Source: Clostridia bacterium
GTDB lineage: Bacteria; Acidobacteriota; Terriglobia; Terriglobales; Acidobacteriaceae
NCBI GenBank assembly: GCA_035561135.1
Contig: DATMYA010000030.1
Span: 1-64,000 of the forward strand
Length of the DNA stretch: 64,000 nt
Reading direction: 5' to 3'
Position 1 is the first letter of the stretch, and each line of letters opens with the position of its first letter. The position numbers and the translations under genes are program-made. Positions 47,009 through 55,714 of this stretch are shown here, one piece after another. Under the pieces are notes generated by a model, which ran no database searches, was not told the DNA's origin, and was given only the letters and a program-made list of their open reading frames with translations.

Positions 47009-47266
47009 ATGCGTCTGGGCGACTATATCGACGACTACTGCAGCCGCTGCAAGCGCACCACGGACCACTCTGTTGTTGCCATGACTGGCGAAGAAGTGGT
47101 GAAGGTGATGTGCCGCACCTGCAACAGCGAACACAAGTACCGCCACAACAAAGGCGGGAAGCAGATGACGGCGCAGGAAGCCTTCGACAAGGTCCTCGCC
47201 AGTGTAAGTGGGCAATTGGGCGACCCGCGGCCTGAACCCGGCAGCAAGAAGAAGAAACCCTCGTAG
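47009..47266 (+). CDS. Small zinc-ribbon protein, unknown
   Basis: 85 residues from ATG 47009, with GAGG 7 bases upstream. It begins MRLGDYIDDYCSRCKRTTDH; a second pair CRTC at about residues 35-38 completes a C-x2-C/C-x2-C ribbon. The segment SEHKYRHNKGGKQMTAQEAF then LASVSGQ leads to a basic KKKK tail. The size, zinc ribbon and basic ends suggest a nucleic-acid or ribosome-associated protein, but I recognise no named family. A CAGGCGC/GCGCCTG hairpin (46980-46996) lies immediately before its SD. Confidence 0.65.
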   Translation: MRLGDYIDDYCSRCKRTTDHSVVAMTGEEVVKVMCRTCNSEHKYRHNKGGKQMTAQEAFDKVLASVSGQLGDPRPEPGSKKKKPS

Positions 47267-47373
47267 CTCGACACAAATCAAACAATCTGCGCTCGTGAGC
47301 ACCTGCGGGTGTCGCGGTATTGCGCTTGACATCAGGGCCCACTCTGTTTGCGGTTTCACCCAAAGGAGTCCGC

Positions 47374-49338
47374 ATGATGCATAGACGCTCCCCGTTGCTG
47401 TTCGCGCTACTGTTCGCGTCACTCGCGCTCAACGCCCAGCAGTCTTCCAGGCCGAAGGGCGCAGCCAAGGCTTCGGCGCAGGCGGCGCAAGGTTCGGCGC
47501 CCACGATCACCCTCGCCGTCGATGCCAGCGAAGCTCCACGCAAGATCTTCCACGCGCGCATGACCATTCCGGCGAAGTCTGGCCCGTTCACGGTCTACTA
47601 TCCCCAGTGGCTTCCCGGCGAGCACGGTCCAACGGGGCCTGTCGTCGATACGGCTGGCCTGCGCTTTACCGCGGCCGGCAAAACGCTGCCGTGGCGTCGC
47701 GACACGCTCGATATGTTCACCTATCACGTGGAGATACCTCAGGGCGCAAATACTGTCGAGGTAGCCATGGACTACATGTCGCCGACTGAGATGCCTGGCG
47801 GCTTCAGTTCAGGCACTTCCGCGACCGCTCAAATGGCCGTCTTGAGTTGGAACTGGATGGTTCTTTATCCCAAGGGATGGGGCTCGGACCAGGTCCAGGT
47901 GCGCGCCAGTCTGCGCATGCCTGCCGGATGGAAGTTCGGCACGGCACTACCCGTTGCAAATCGCGGAGGTGATGTTGTCGACTTCGCGCCCGCATCTCTA
48001 ACCACGCTGGTTGATTCCCCGGTCATCATGGGCGCGCACCTCAGCACCGTGCCTTTGTCGCAGGGGCAGAATCCGCCGCACGAGATGGATATCGCTGCTG
48101 ACAGCGAAGCCGCGCTGCAGATGACGAAGGAGCAGAACCAGGGTTTCAATAACCTCGTCTCCGAAGCTGGCGCTCTCTTCGGCGCTCGCCACTATCGTGA
48201 CTATCATTTTCTGCTATCACTCAGCGACCACGTTGCACACTTCGGACTCGAGCATCACGAATCGAACGACAGCCGACTTCCCGAACGCTTCATGGTCGAT
48301 GAGACGCAGCGAGTCCTGGGTGCGTCGCTACTGCCGCACGAATACGTACACTCATGGAACGGCAAATACCGTCGCCCGGCGGACCTCGCAACCCCCGAGT
48401 ACCAGACGCCCATGCAGAGCGAACTGCTCTGGGTTTACGAGGGTCTCACCGAATATCTGGGATACGTACTCACTGCGCGTAGCGGTCTCTGGACACCGGA
48501 GCAGTTCCGCGACCAGATGGCGATCGTCGCAGAAGAATTCACGCACCGCCCCGGTCGGCAGTGGCGTTCGCTGGAAGACACCGCCACCGCCGCGCAGAGC
48601 CTGTACGGGGCTGGCGGCCCGTGGACCTCATGGCGACGCAGTGTCGATTTCTACGACGAAGGCGCGCTGATCTGGCTGGAAGCCGACGTCATCATCCGCC
48701 AACAGACCGGCAACAAGAAATCGATGGACGATTTCGCACACCTCTTCCATGGCGGCCAGAATAGCGGTCCCATGGTTAGGACGTACACGTTCGACGATGT
48801 CGTCAGCACGCTGAACCAGGTTGCGCCCTACGACTGGCGCAAATTCCTGACCGATCGCATCATCAACATCGCCCCGAATGCACCGCTAGGCGGCATCGAA
48901 GGTGGCGGGTGGCGCGTCGTTTACACCGACACTCCCTCCGACCTGACCAAGGCGCACGAGACTTCTGGAAAAGCGCTGGACGCGTCGGCATCCATCGGGT
49001 TGCTGCTGAAGGAAGACGGCAAGGTATCGGATGCCATCCACGACATGATCTCCGCAAAGGCGGGCATCGGTCCCGGAATGAGCGTCGTGGCCGTGAACGG
49101 ACGCAAGTTCTCGCCCGATGTCATGCGCGATGCGCTCAAGGCCAGCAAGAACAGTCGCGAACCATTGCAGTTGCTGATTGAGAACGCCGAATACTTCAAA
49201 GCGGTTTCGCTCGACTACCACGACGGGCTGCGCTATCCGCACCTTGTTCGGGACAGCAGCAAGCCGGACTTCATCGGCGACATCATCAAGCCAAAGGTCA
49301 CGACGCCGCCGGAGCCCGAACCGAAGCCCAGCGAGTAG
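47374..49338 (+). CDS. M61-family (glycyl aminopeptidase-like) peptidase
   Basis: 654 residues. ATG 47374 is chosen because AAAGGAG lies 6 bases upstream and it gives a signal peptide (RRSPLLFALLFASLALNAQ). A beta-rich N-terminal domain (IFHARMTIPAKSGPFTVYYP) is followed by the catalytic zinc motif HEYVHSWNGKYRRP (H322, E323, H326) and WVYEGLTEY, whose Glu is the third ligand. A C-terminal PDZ-like part (GIGPGMSVVAVNGRKFSPDV) follows, ending in a Pro/Glu tail. It is an exported metallopeptidase, perhaps for uptake of short peptides. No operon partner is evident. Confidence 0.88.
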   Translation: MMHRRSPLLFALLFASLALNAQQSSRPKGAAKASAQAAQGSAPTITLAVDASEAPRKIFHARMTIPAKSGPFTVYYPQWLPGEHGPTGPVVDTAGLRFTAAGKTLPWRRDTLDMFTYHVEIPQGANTVEVAMDYMSPTEMPGGFSSGTSATAQMAVLSWNWMVLYPKGWGSDQVQVRASLRMPAGWKFGTALPVANRGGDVVDFAPASLTTLVDSPVIMGAHLSTVPLSQGQNPPHEMDIAADSEAALQMTKEQNQGFNNLVSEAGALFGARHYRDYHFLLSLSDHVAHFGLEHHESNDSRLPERFMVDETQRVLGASLLPHEYVHSWNGKYRRPADLATPEYQTPMQSELLWVYEGLTEYLGYVLTARSGLWTPEQFRDQMAIVAEEFTHRPGRQWRSLEDTATAAQSLYGAGGPWTSWRRSVDFYDEGALIWLEADVIIRQQTGNKKSMDDFAHLFHGGQNSGPMVRTYTFDDVVSTLNQVAPYDWRKFLTDRIINIAPNAPLGGIEGGGWRVVYTDTPSDLTKAHETSGKALDASASIGLLLKEDGKVSDAIHDMISAKAGIGPGMSVVAVNGRKFSPDVMRDALKASKNSREPLQLLIENAEYFKAVSLDYHDGLRYPHLVRDSSKPDFIGDIIKPKVTTPPEPEPKPSE

Positions 49339-49398
49339 TAGCGTCTCCCAGACAAGGGCGTCATCGGGAGATGACGCCTGAACTGCCGAAGCCAAGTC

Positions 49399-49505
49399 GG
49401 AACACGAGTCATGGTGAGCGTAGTCAACTATCTTGTGTTTCCGCCACACGGAAACATAAGGTGTCTCAACTCGCGCCTTCGGCGCTCGGGTCGACATGAC
49501 GCTCT
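49399..49505 (+). repeat. Dispersed palindromic repeat, copy A
   Basis: The segment from GGAACACGAGTCATGGTGAG to GGTCGACATGACGCTCT recurs in inverted orientation at 54152-54280. Its core is a hairpin, CTTGTGTTTCCG / CGGAAACATAAG, followed by GGTGTCTC and an AACTCGCGCC...GGCGCTCGGG block. It lies in the gap between the M61 peptidase and the next gene. Confidence 0.75.
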
Positions 49506-49599
49506 GGCTTGTCAGCAAGAGTGGTTCTATCCTCCGCGAGGTACTGGCAAGTGGTGTGCCGCTTGCATCGACATCAGATGTATCACGGGAACATCGGCC

Positions 49600-50226
49600 A
49601 TGCCACTGCGGGACAACCATTCCCATCTCGTGTCCAGGGAAGCACTTGCAACTCTGCTCAGTGTCACAATGCTGATCGCCGCGGCCATGTCGCAGGCCGA
49701 AGATTACTCAAAAGCGGTACTGTGGTACCGCTCGCCTCTACCACTGGGCGCAGAGGGTTTCGAACTGGCTTCGGCCCACAGAATCTTCTTCGTACTAGGT
49801 TCAGCGGAAAACGAGGAACTGGATGGTCTCAAGATCACCCGCGCATTTAAGGGCGGCTTGGTTGAGACTCGCGATGGCCAGCAACTCCAAAATTATCCCG
49901 CTACACTCAACTTCCGCGTAACAGCTACTGCGCTTGACCCGACGATGCTGACGACCGACATCGCGCGAATTGATGAACCCACCGACCTGAACGCCATGCT
50001 GCTTGGACTGCATTTCCGCCTGAAGGTTTTTCGCGCGCTGAATCTGGAGATCATGCAGCCAATCGCGGTGCAACTCATCGGCGTCCCGGCGGACCTGCCT
50101 TACGACGAGCGCATTTACCGCGTCTCGTTCAACACCGGCGACATACCCGTCGATGCCCGCATGGCGCTGGAAGTCCTGTCCCCGCAGGGTGAACTCCTCA
50201 CACGCTTCCACTTTGAATTGTTGTAG
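49600..50226 (+). CDS. Exported protein of unknown function
   Basis: 208 residues from ATG 49600; other upstream in-frame starts run into the repeat at 49399-49505 and are unlikely. A hydrophobic segment near residues 16-32 (LATLLSVTMLIAAAMSQAED) looks like a signal peptide or anchor. After it come VLWYRSPLPLGAEGFELASA, ATLNFRVTATALDPTMLTTD, LHFRLKVFRALN and RIYRVSFNTGDIPVDARMAL. It is beta-rich and soluble, without a zinc or nucleotide motif. I do not recognise the family. Confidence 0.6.
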   Translation: MPLRDNHSHLVSREALATLLSVTMLIAAAMSQAEDYSKAVLWYRSPLPLGAEGFELASAHRIFFVLGSAENEELDGLKITRAFKGGLVETRDGQQLQNYPATLNFRVTATALDPTMLTTDIARIDEPTDLNAMLLGLHFRLKVFRALNLEIMQPIAVQLIGVPADLPYDERIYRVSFNTGDIPVDARMALEVLSPQGELLTRFHFELL

Positions 50227-50273
50227 AGGTGTTGCGGAAAATGGGAAAGTGCAGGGCAGGGTAGCTTGCAGGC

Positions 50274-51092
50274 TCAGCTTTCGCCGGCGATCAGAACGGT
50301 CTCGCCGAGTTCTTCCGAAGAACCGAGCTCCTCCGATGCCAGTGCCTGGAGTGCCGCTTCCGGTGCTTCGTCGTCTTCCAGCATGAAGCCCAGCATCGCC
50401 TGTCCTGCCGTCGAGTTCCAGACGGGAGCAAACGACTGCCTGTGCAAAGGCGAAGGTCCATGCTCACGCAGGCTCTTCAGATGCTTCTGCGTGTAGTAGC
50501 CCTTGTTGGACGCCAGCCCGTACTGCGGATAGATCGGATCCCACTCGCGCATCATCGCGTCGCGCTCGACCTTTGCGATGATCGATGCGGCGGCGATCGA
50601 AGCCGAAAGCGCGTCGCCATGAATGATTTTCGTCTGCGAACATTCGTAGGGAATGCTCATGGCGTCGATCAGAAGGTGATCGGGCTTTGTGACAAGTTTG
50701 GAAACTGCTTCAACCATTGCCAATTGCGAAGCCCAGTAAATGTTGAGCTGGTCGATCCGCGCGACATCCACGGCCGCAATGGCGTATGCGATGGAGTGCT
50801 CGCGTATGCGCTTGGCCAGTTGTTCGCGCCTGGATGCCGGCAGCAACTTGGAATCGCGCAGTCCTTTGATCCGATAGTTGGGGTCGAGAATTACGGCGCC
50901 AGCGACGACGGGTCCGAAGAGCGATCCGCGCCCTACTTCATCCACGCCAGCGATCAGGCGAGCGCCTGTGTCCCATGCCGCCTTCTCGAACCTGGTCGTG
51001 CACTTCAGCTTTTTGAGCAATCGCAGCTTCGCCGCAGCTTTCGATATGGCATTCTTCCCGCCCGATGATTTTGGGGTGGCTCGGCGTGGCAC
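50274..51092 (-). CDS. rnhB: Ribonuclease HII
   Basis: 272 residues from ATG 51092. Catalytic D51-E52 lie in LIAGVDEVGRGSLFGPVVAG; further family segments are GLRDSKLLPASRREQL, IDAMSIPYECSQTK and SIIAKVERDAMMRE. It removes ribonucleotides from DNA and RNA/DNA hybrids. It has an unusual basic N-terminal tail (~45 residues) and an acidic C-terminal tail (EDDEAPEAALQALASEEL). It follows rplS on the same strand but behind a terminator. Confidence 0.95.
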   Translation of the reverse strand: MPRRATPKSSGGKNAISKAAAKLRLLKKLKCTTRFEKAAWDTGARLIAGVDEVGRGSLFGPVVAGAVILDPNYRIKGLRDSKLLPASRREQLAKRIREHSIAYAIAAVDVARIDQLNIYWASQLAMVEAVSKLVTKPDHLLIDAMSIPYECSQTKIIHGDALSASIAAASIIAKVERDAMMREWDPIYPQYGLASNKGYYTQKHLKSLREHGPSPLHRQSFAPVWNSTAGQAMLGFMLEDDEAPEAALQALASEELGSSEELGETVLIAGES

Positions 51093-51167
51093 GACGAAGG
51101 TCCAAAGTGAATCTACGCCTAGCGTCTCACGCTATGGCGGCCAAGGCAAGCGCCGGTGTCATGCGCC

Positions 51168-51210
51168 AAAAACAAAAAGCCTCAGCCCGCGCGTAGATGC
51201 GGACTGAGGC
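51168..51210 (-). terminator. Terminator after rplS
   Basis: On the minus strand GCCTCAGTCCGC and GCGGGCTGAGGC pair with one mismatch around a short loop, followed by TTTTTGTTTTT. It ends the rpsP-khpA-rimM-trmD-rplS unit about 90 bases after the rplS stop (51302). Confidence 0.85.
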
Positions 51211-51301
51211 TTCGATATTAGAACTCCCGGCAGAACAGACGTCCCATGCAGCCGGTTCGCGCAACTGCCGTGCTATGGCAACGAAAGAAGTCCGCGCCGG
51301 A

Positions 51302-51655
51302 CTAAGCCCTATCGGCTTCCTTCAAGCGGGCAGCCTTGCCGCGCAACGCGCGCAAATAGTACAGCTTGGCGCGGCGAACCTTCGCGGAGCGGACGATCTC
51401 CACCTTGTCGACGACCTTGGAGTTCGTCGGGAAGATACGCTCGACACCCTGGCCGAAGCTCATCTTGCGAACCATGAAGCTCGGCTGTGAGCCGAATCTC
51501 TTCGAGATAACGGTGCCCTCGAAGACCTGGACGCGTTCTTTATCGCCTTCCTTGATCTTCACGTGTACACGAACGGTGTCGCCGGGCTGGAAGTTGGGGA
51601 TGTCGGTACGCTGCGCCTTCGCGAGCAGTTTGGCAATAATCGGTGATGTCGACAT
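51302..51655 (-). CDS. rplS: 50S ribosomal protein L19
   Basis: 117 residues from ATG 51655. [40 protein letters not shown] and [20 protein letters not shown] are the conserved L19 blocks; [20 protein letters not shown] ends it. It lies at the 30S-50S interface. It sits downstream of trmD, the standard order. Confidence 0.96.
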   Translation of the reverse strand: MSTSPIIAKLLAKAQRTDIPNFQPGDTVRVHVKIKEGDKERVQVFEGTVISKRFGSQPSFMVRKMSFGQGVERIFPTNSKVVDKVEIVRSAKVRRAKLYYLRALRGKAARLKEADRA

Positions 51656-51706
51656 GGTCGTTTTCCTTCTACTTGCGGTCGGTGGCGCAGCCGCCAGCCA
51701 GATCCG

Positions 51707-52558
51707 TCAGATTCTGTCTCGTTTTGCCCGCCCTCGCCGCCGGCCCGGAACTTCCAAGCCTTGTATCTGCGCGAGCAGAATTTTATCTTCTTCGCTGAGC
51801 GCCACCTTTTCCAGCAGGTCGGGGCGGTTCCTCAGCGTTTTTTCCAGCGCGCGGCGACGACGCCAGCGCCGAATCTCGTCATGGTTCCCGTTCATCAGGA
51901 CTTCGGGAACCGGCATCCCGCGAAAGTCCGCGGGGCGCGTGTAGTGCGGATAATCGAGCAACCCGCCGGAAGCACAAGTCGAATCCGGCAAACCATTGTC
52001 CTCTGACTGCGTCGCTCCGGCAGTGAATGACTCCTGCCGCGCTGACGCCTCGTTGCCGAGCGCACCCGGAAGAAGTCGCGTCACCGTGTCGACGATGATC
52101 GCCGCTCCAAGCTCTCCGCCGCTCAATACGAAATCCCCGACCGAAATTTCACGATCTGCCAGGTGTTCGCTTACACGCTCATCCACGCCTTCGTAACGTC
52201 CGCACAGCAGGACCACGCGGCCCATCTGCTTCAGTTCCTGCGCGACCTCCTGGTTGAACATCTGCCCTTGCGGCGACATCATGATCACCGCCTCGCGCGC
52301 CGTGCCGCTCATGCGTTCTTCACGCGGCGCAATGGCCATGCTCTCAAGGCATTCGAAAATCGGCTCCGGCTTCAGCACCATGCCCTCACCGCCGCCGAAC
52401 GGACGGTCATCGACCGTCTTGTGACGGTCATGCGTAAACGCCCGCAGGTCGTGGATTCCTATGTCAATGATCCCAGCTTCGCGCGCTTTGCGCACAATGC
52501 CGAAATCAAGCGGCCCACGGAAAAAGTCCGGAAAAATCGTAACGATCTCGAACTTCAT
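51707..52558 (-). CDS. trmD: tRNA (guanine-37-N1)-methyltransferase TrmD
   Basis: 283 residues from ATG 52558. SPOUT/trefoil-knot core: PFGGGEGMVLKPEP, VVLLCGRYEGVDERVSEHLA, ISVGDFVLSGGELGAAIIVD and VTRLLPGALGNEASARQESF. It methylates N1 of G37 next to the anticodon. Two oddities: E176 (ARQESF) sits where the E. coli/H. influenzae sequences have the catalytic Asp (EDSF), and residues about 179-198 are an insertion before the conserved GLLDYPHYTRPA. It is longer than E. coli TrmD (255). The gene lies in the classic rpsP-rimM-trmD-rplS cluster. Confidence 0.95.
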   Translation of the reverse strand: MKFEIVTIFPDFFRGPLDFGIVRKAREAGIIDIGIHDLRAFTHDRHKTVDDRPFGGGEGMVLKPEPIFECLESMAIAPREERMSGTAREAVIMMSPQGQMFNQEVAQELKQMGRVVLLCGRYEGVDERVSEHLADREISVGDFVLSGGELGAAIIVDTVTRLLPGALGNEASARQESFTAGATQSEDNGLPDSTCASGGLLDYPHYTRPADFRGMPVPEVLMNGNHDEIRRWRRRRALEKTLRNRPDLLEKVALSEEDKILLAQIQGLEVPGRRRGRAKRDRI

Positions 52559-52589
52559 CGCATGTCCACTTGCGCAGGCGTTACGCCCG

Positions 52590-53195
52590 CTAAACTTTGT
52601 CGCCGTCTTCCGGCTTCTCTTGCCGCTTCTGCTCGTCGCGGCTCAGCGGAGCATCCAGTTCCAGCATTCCACCCGGCAGTTGCATCACAACTCGCTTGCC
52701 GGGCACGTCAACGGCTTTTGTAAACGCCTCGACGAAAGGAATCAGATACTCTTTGCGGCCTTCCTTTACGACGAGTAACGGGGCTTCTCCGGCACCAAAG
52801 TTCACGTCGTCGATGGCGCCCAGCCGCCGTTCGCCACCGCTTTCAACTACCAATACCGCGCAGCCGACAAGGTCGCTGACGTAAACCGCGCCCTCTTCCA
52901 ACTCGGCGCGCTGTTCGCGTGGAATCTGTATCTCCCACCCGATGAGCTTTTCGGCATCTTCGATCGAGTCGATGCCTGCAAACTTGAAGATCATGCCGCC
53001 CTTGTGGGGCCAGAAATCTTCCAGGCGTAATTCGCGCCGCTCGCCGCGTCCACCGAGGGCGCTCAACTCGCGCCGATCTTCAAAGCGTTCCGGGAAGTCG
53101 GTGAACAACTGCGCTGCCAGTTCGCCGTGCCGCCCTTGCGTCTTCACCACTTTCGCAAGGGTGATGTACTCGGGGCTGCCTGAAAGTCCGCTCAC
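52590..53195 (-). CDS. rimM: 16S rRNA processing protein RimM
   Basis: 201 residues from ATG 53195. The N-terminal beta-barrel starts YITLAKVVKTQGRHGELAAQ; the C-terminal PRC barrel contains VYVSDLVGCAVLVVESGGER and LLVVKEGRKEYLIPFVEAFT. RimM binds S19 and assists 30S head maturation. The 23-bp gap to khpA and 31-bp gap to trmD suggest one operon. Its GDKV end is a hydrophilic tail. Confidence 0.93.
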   Translation of the reverse strand: MSGLSGSPEYITLAKVVKTQGRHGELAAQLFTDFPERFEDRRELSALGGRGERRELRLEDFWPHKGGMIFKFAGIDSIEDAEKLIGWEIQIPREQRAELEEGAVYVSDLVGCAVLVVESGGERRLGAIDDVNFGAGEAPLLVVKEGRKEYLIPFVEAFTKAVDVPGKRVVMQLPGGMLELDAPLSRDEQKRQEKPEDGDKV

Positions 53196-53217
53196 GTTCT
53201 TGCCTCGTGCCGGACGG

Positions 53218-53472
53218 CTACTCGACGATGTCCAGGCTGTAGCGCTTGTATGCCTTCGACCCAGCCGCGTTCAGGATGGCGCGCAGGCATCTCGCCGTGC
53301 GCCCCGCCCTGCCAATCACTCTCCCGAGATCGGAAGACGCGACCCGAAGGCTGACCTCCACGGTGTCGCCATGCTCCGAAGCTTCTACCGTGACCTGGTC
53401 GGGAGCATCAACAAGCGCCTTTGCCAGCGTCTCGGTCAATGCGCGAACGTCACCTGCGTAAGTCGATGCCAT
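53218..53472 (-). CDS. khpA: KH-domain RNA-binding protein KhpA
   Basis: 84 residues; ATG 53472 is chosen over an in-frame 53544 because it gives the family length (about 80). The type II KH motif is VASSDLGRVIGRAGRTARCL with the GxxG loop GRAG, and VRALTETLAKALVDAPDQVT precedes it. KhpA-type proteins bind RNA, often with KhpB, in cell-wall and ribosome contexts. It lies between rpsP and rimM as in most bacteria. Confidence 0.92.
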   Translation of the reverse strand: MASTYAGDVRALTETLAKALVDAPDQVTVEASEHGDTVEVSLRVASSDLGRVIGRAGRTARCLRAILNAAGSKAYKRYSLDIVE

Positions 53473-53506
53473 AGCGATCCTCTGGAACGAAAGCGCTCTC
53501 GCGCAA

Positions 53507-53761
53507 TTACGCTGCGGTGGTCGGGGCTGCTGCGGACTTCGCAACCAGCTTGTTCACTGTGTCGCTCATGCGGGCGCCCTTCGACACCCAGTAATCGACG
53601 CGGTCGCGCTTCAGATCAATGGTCGCCGGGTTCGTGCGCGGGTTATAAATGCCCACGACTTCCAAAGAACGGCCATCACGGGCGCGATCTTTCTCAATGA
53701 CCACAATGCGGTAAACAGGCTGCTTGGGCGCGCCACGGCGCGACAGACGAATCATCAACAC
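53507..53761 (-). CDS. rpsP: 30S ribosomal protein S16
   Basis: 84 residues. The frame opens with GTG 53761, which has AAAGGAA about 9 bases upstream; ATG 53755 gives IRLSRRGAPKQPVYRIVVIE. Further conserved parts: ARDGRSLEVVGIYNPRTNPA and YWVSKGARMSDTVNKLV. It starts the rpsP-khpA-rimM-trmD-rplS unit. A candidate promoter lies at 53961-53989. Confidence 0.95.
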   Translation of the reverse strand: MLMIRLSRRGAPKQPVYRIVVIEKDRARDGRSLEVVGIYNPRTNPATIDLKRDRVDYWVSKGARMSDTVNKLVAKSAAAPTTAA

Positions 53762-53960
53762 AGGAACAATTCCTTTCGTGAACGGGTCCCGCTCAGGGAC
53801 AAAACTCCGCAGAGCAATCGCACACCACGGCGGCCATTCAGGCAGGCGGACCGATCATCCGCTCGCCTGACCGGCGCACTTAACGCGGTCAGGAGCCTTT
53901 ATGGAATAACCACAGGCTGGCCCGGAACAACTCACCGGGTGACACTGGTGGCAAACGCTT

Positions 53961-53989
53961 ATTATTGCGTAAGTTGCGGGAATCCGCAA
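53961..53989 (-). promoter_or_regulatory. Candidate rpsP promoter
   Basis: On the minus strand: -35 TTGCGG (53984-53989), a 17-bp spacer and -10 AATAAT (53961-53966). The -35 overlaps a GTTGCGG/CCGCAAC hairpin (53973-53990). The -10 match is good and the -35 weak. Confidence 0.4.
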
Positions 53990-54151
53990 CCTCACAACGC
54001 TTTCTCGCCCTTACCTGGGCAGCAATCCGCGCCCGTCTAGCATACCGCAGGCACTAAATCATGGGAAGCACGACTCGATGCCTCCCAATCAGACAACTCT
54101 GAAAATGCAAGAGGCTGCAGTATCCCGCAGCTTCAGACTGCCGACACAACT

Positions 54152-54280
54152 AGAGCGTCAGTCGACCGGAACGCCAAAGACGCGAAGTGGAGACACCTTG
54201 TGTTTCGAGTGCGGCGGAACACAAGGTGGTTCGACAACGCGCCCAAAAAACGGCACTACGCTCACCATGACGCGTGTTCT
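54152..54280 (-). repeat. Dispersed palindromic repeat, copy B
   Basis: Read on the minus strand it matches copy A at both ends: AGAACACGCGTCATGGTGAG... and ...CGGTCGACTGACGCTCT. The core hairpin is ACCTTGTGTT / AACACAAGGT. The middle is longer than in copy A by about 20 nt (extra GGGCGCGTTGTCGAACC-type segment). Confidence 0.75.
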
Positions 54281-54349
54281 GAATTGGTTTGGGCGGCGAT
54301 CCCGGCTGCTGGACGCAGCAGCTTTTCTCTATGACAGTTCTGCTTCGGC

Positions 54350-55714
54350 TTACATGCCTGGCATCTTCATTCCTGCCATACGCTTCGCAAAACTCGGCTT
54401 GCTCATGGTTTTGAACATCTTGCGCATCTGGGCGTACTGACGGAGCAGGTGGTTTACTTCTTGCACGCTCGTGCCGGAGCCGCGTGCAATGCGCTTACGG
54501 CGTGAGCCGTTGATGGCCTCGTGATGCTCGCGTTCCCAGGACGTCATGGAGTTGATGATCGCCTCCACGCGAACCAGTTCCTTCTCGTCAACCTTGTCCG
54601 CCACTTGCTGCATGTTGGCGAATGGACCGATTTTCGGCAGCATGCCGATGATGCTCGACAGCGATCCCATCTTCTTTACCTGCCGCAACTGATCGCGGAA
54701 GTCTTCGAGTGAGAAGCCGTCGCCACTCAGCGCCTTCTTCGCGAACTCCTCGGACTTCTTCTTGTCGATCTTTTCTTCGGCGCGTTCGATCAGCGAAAGG
54801 ATGTCGCCCATGCCGAGAATCCGGCCGACGATGCGGTCCGGGTGGAAAGGCTCCAGAGCGTCGTACTTTTCGCCGATGCCGATGAACTTGATTGGCTGGC
54901 CCGTCACGCTGCGAATGGAGAGCGCCGCGCCGCCCCGCGCATCACCGTCCATCTTGGTGAGTACCACGCCAGTGAGCGAAAGCTTCTTGTGGAACTCATC
55001 GGCCGAACGCACGGCGTCCTGTCCGGTCATTGAGTCGGCGATGAAAAGGATTTCCTGAGGATTGAGCAGCGACTTCAGCGACTGCATCTCTTCCATCAGT
55101 TGTTCGTCGATGTGCAGACGGCCGGCGGTATCGACGATCAGCACGTCACAACCATTGTTGACGGCTTCACGCCGCGCTTCTTTCGCCAGGCGCTCGACGG
55201 TCGCCGTGTTCGCCTCTTCGACTTTGCCTTCGTAAATTTTCGCGCCAATCGCCTTGGCGACCACGCTCAATTGCTCGCGCGCTGCCGGGCGATAGACGTC
55301 CACAGAAACCAGCATCGGGCGGTGTCCGCCCTTTTTCAGCCACGCGGCTAGCTTGCCGGATGTCGTCGTCTTGCCGGAACCTTGCAAGCCCGCCATCAAC
55401 ACGACGGTGGGTGGCTGGGAAGCGAACTTCAGCTTTGCAGTGTCGCGACCGAGTACCGCGACCAGTTCGTCACGAACGATCTTCACAACCTGCTCGCCGG
55501 GCGAGAGCGCGGTCATGACTTCCTGGCCCATCGCCTTCTCGCGAATGCGATCGATCAGTTCCTTGACGACTTTGAAATTGACGTCGGCTTCAAGCAGCGC
55601 CATGCGAATTTCCCGCAGGGCTTCATCCATGTTCTCCTCGGTCAGCGTTCCCTGGCCGCGAAGGCTCTTGAATGTACGTTGCAGTTTTTCGGTAAGGTTC
55701 TCAAACATCTGCAT
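54350..55714 (-). CDS. ffh: Signal recognition particle protein Ffh
   Basis: 454 residues; starts 55714 (MQMFENLTEKLQRTFKSLRG) or 55708. N domain, then G domain: GLQGSGKTTTSGKLAAWLKK, VDVYRPAAREQL, IVDTAGRLHIDEQLMEEMQS, LTKMDGDARGGAALSI, GIGEKYDALEPFHPDRIVGR. The M domain ends NHLLRQYAQMRKMFKTMSKP, then Met-rich MAGMKMPGM. It binds signal sequences and 4.5S RNA and delivers ribosomes to FtsY/SecYEG. Full length. Confidence 0.97.
   Translation of the reverse strand: MQMFENLTEKLQRTFKSLRGQGTLTEENMDEALREIRMALLEADVNFKVVKELIDRIREKAMGQEVMTALSPGEQVVKIVRDELVAVLGRDTAKLKFASQPPTVVLMAGLQGSGKTTTSGKLAAWLKKGGHRPMLVSVDVYRPAAREQLSVVAKAIGAKIYEGKVEEANTATVERLAKEARREAVNNGCDVLIVDTAGRLHIDEQLMEEMQSLKSLLNPQEILFIADSMTGQDAVRSADEFHKKLSLTGVVLTKMDGDARGGAALSIRSVTGQPIKFIGIGEKYDALEPFHPDRIVGRILGMGDILSLIERAEEKIDKKKSEEFAKKALSGDGFSLEDFRDQLRQVKKMGSLSSIIGMLPKIGPFANMQQVADKVDEKELVRVEAIINSMTSWEREHHEAINGSRRKRIARGSGTSVQEVNHLLRQYAQMRKMFKTMSKPSFAKRMAGMKMPGM

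Larger units (their letters stand above)
53762..54349. other. 588-bp rpsP-ffh gap with repeat copy B
   Basis: No gene is evident. From right to left (minus-strand reading) it holds repeat copy B (54152-54280), the candidate rpsP promoter (53961-53989) and about 190 nt of possible rpsP leader. A GCTGCTG/CAGCAGC hairpin followed by TTTTCTCT (54305-54330) faces the plus strand, where no gene precedes it. Confidence 0.6.

Noticed and set aside
54305..54330. GCTGCTG/CAGCAGC hairpin with TTTTCTCT on the plus strand
   Set aside because: It looks like an intrinsic terminator, but no plus-strand gene precedes it; it is not called as a functional terminator.
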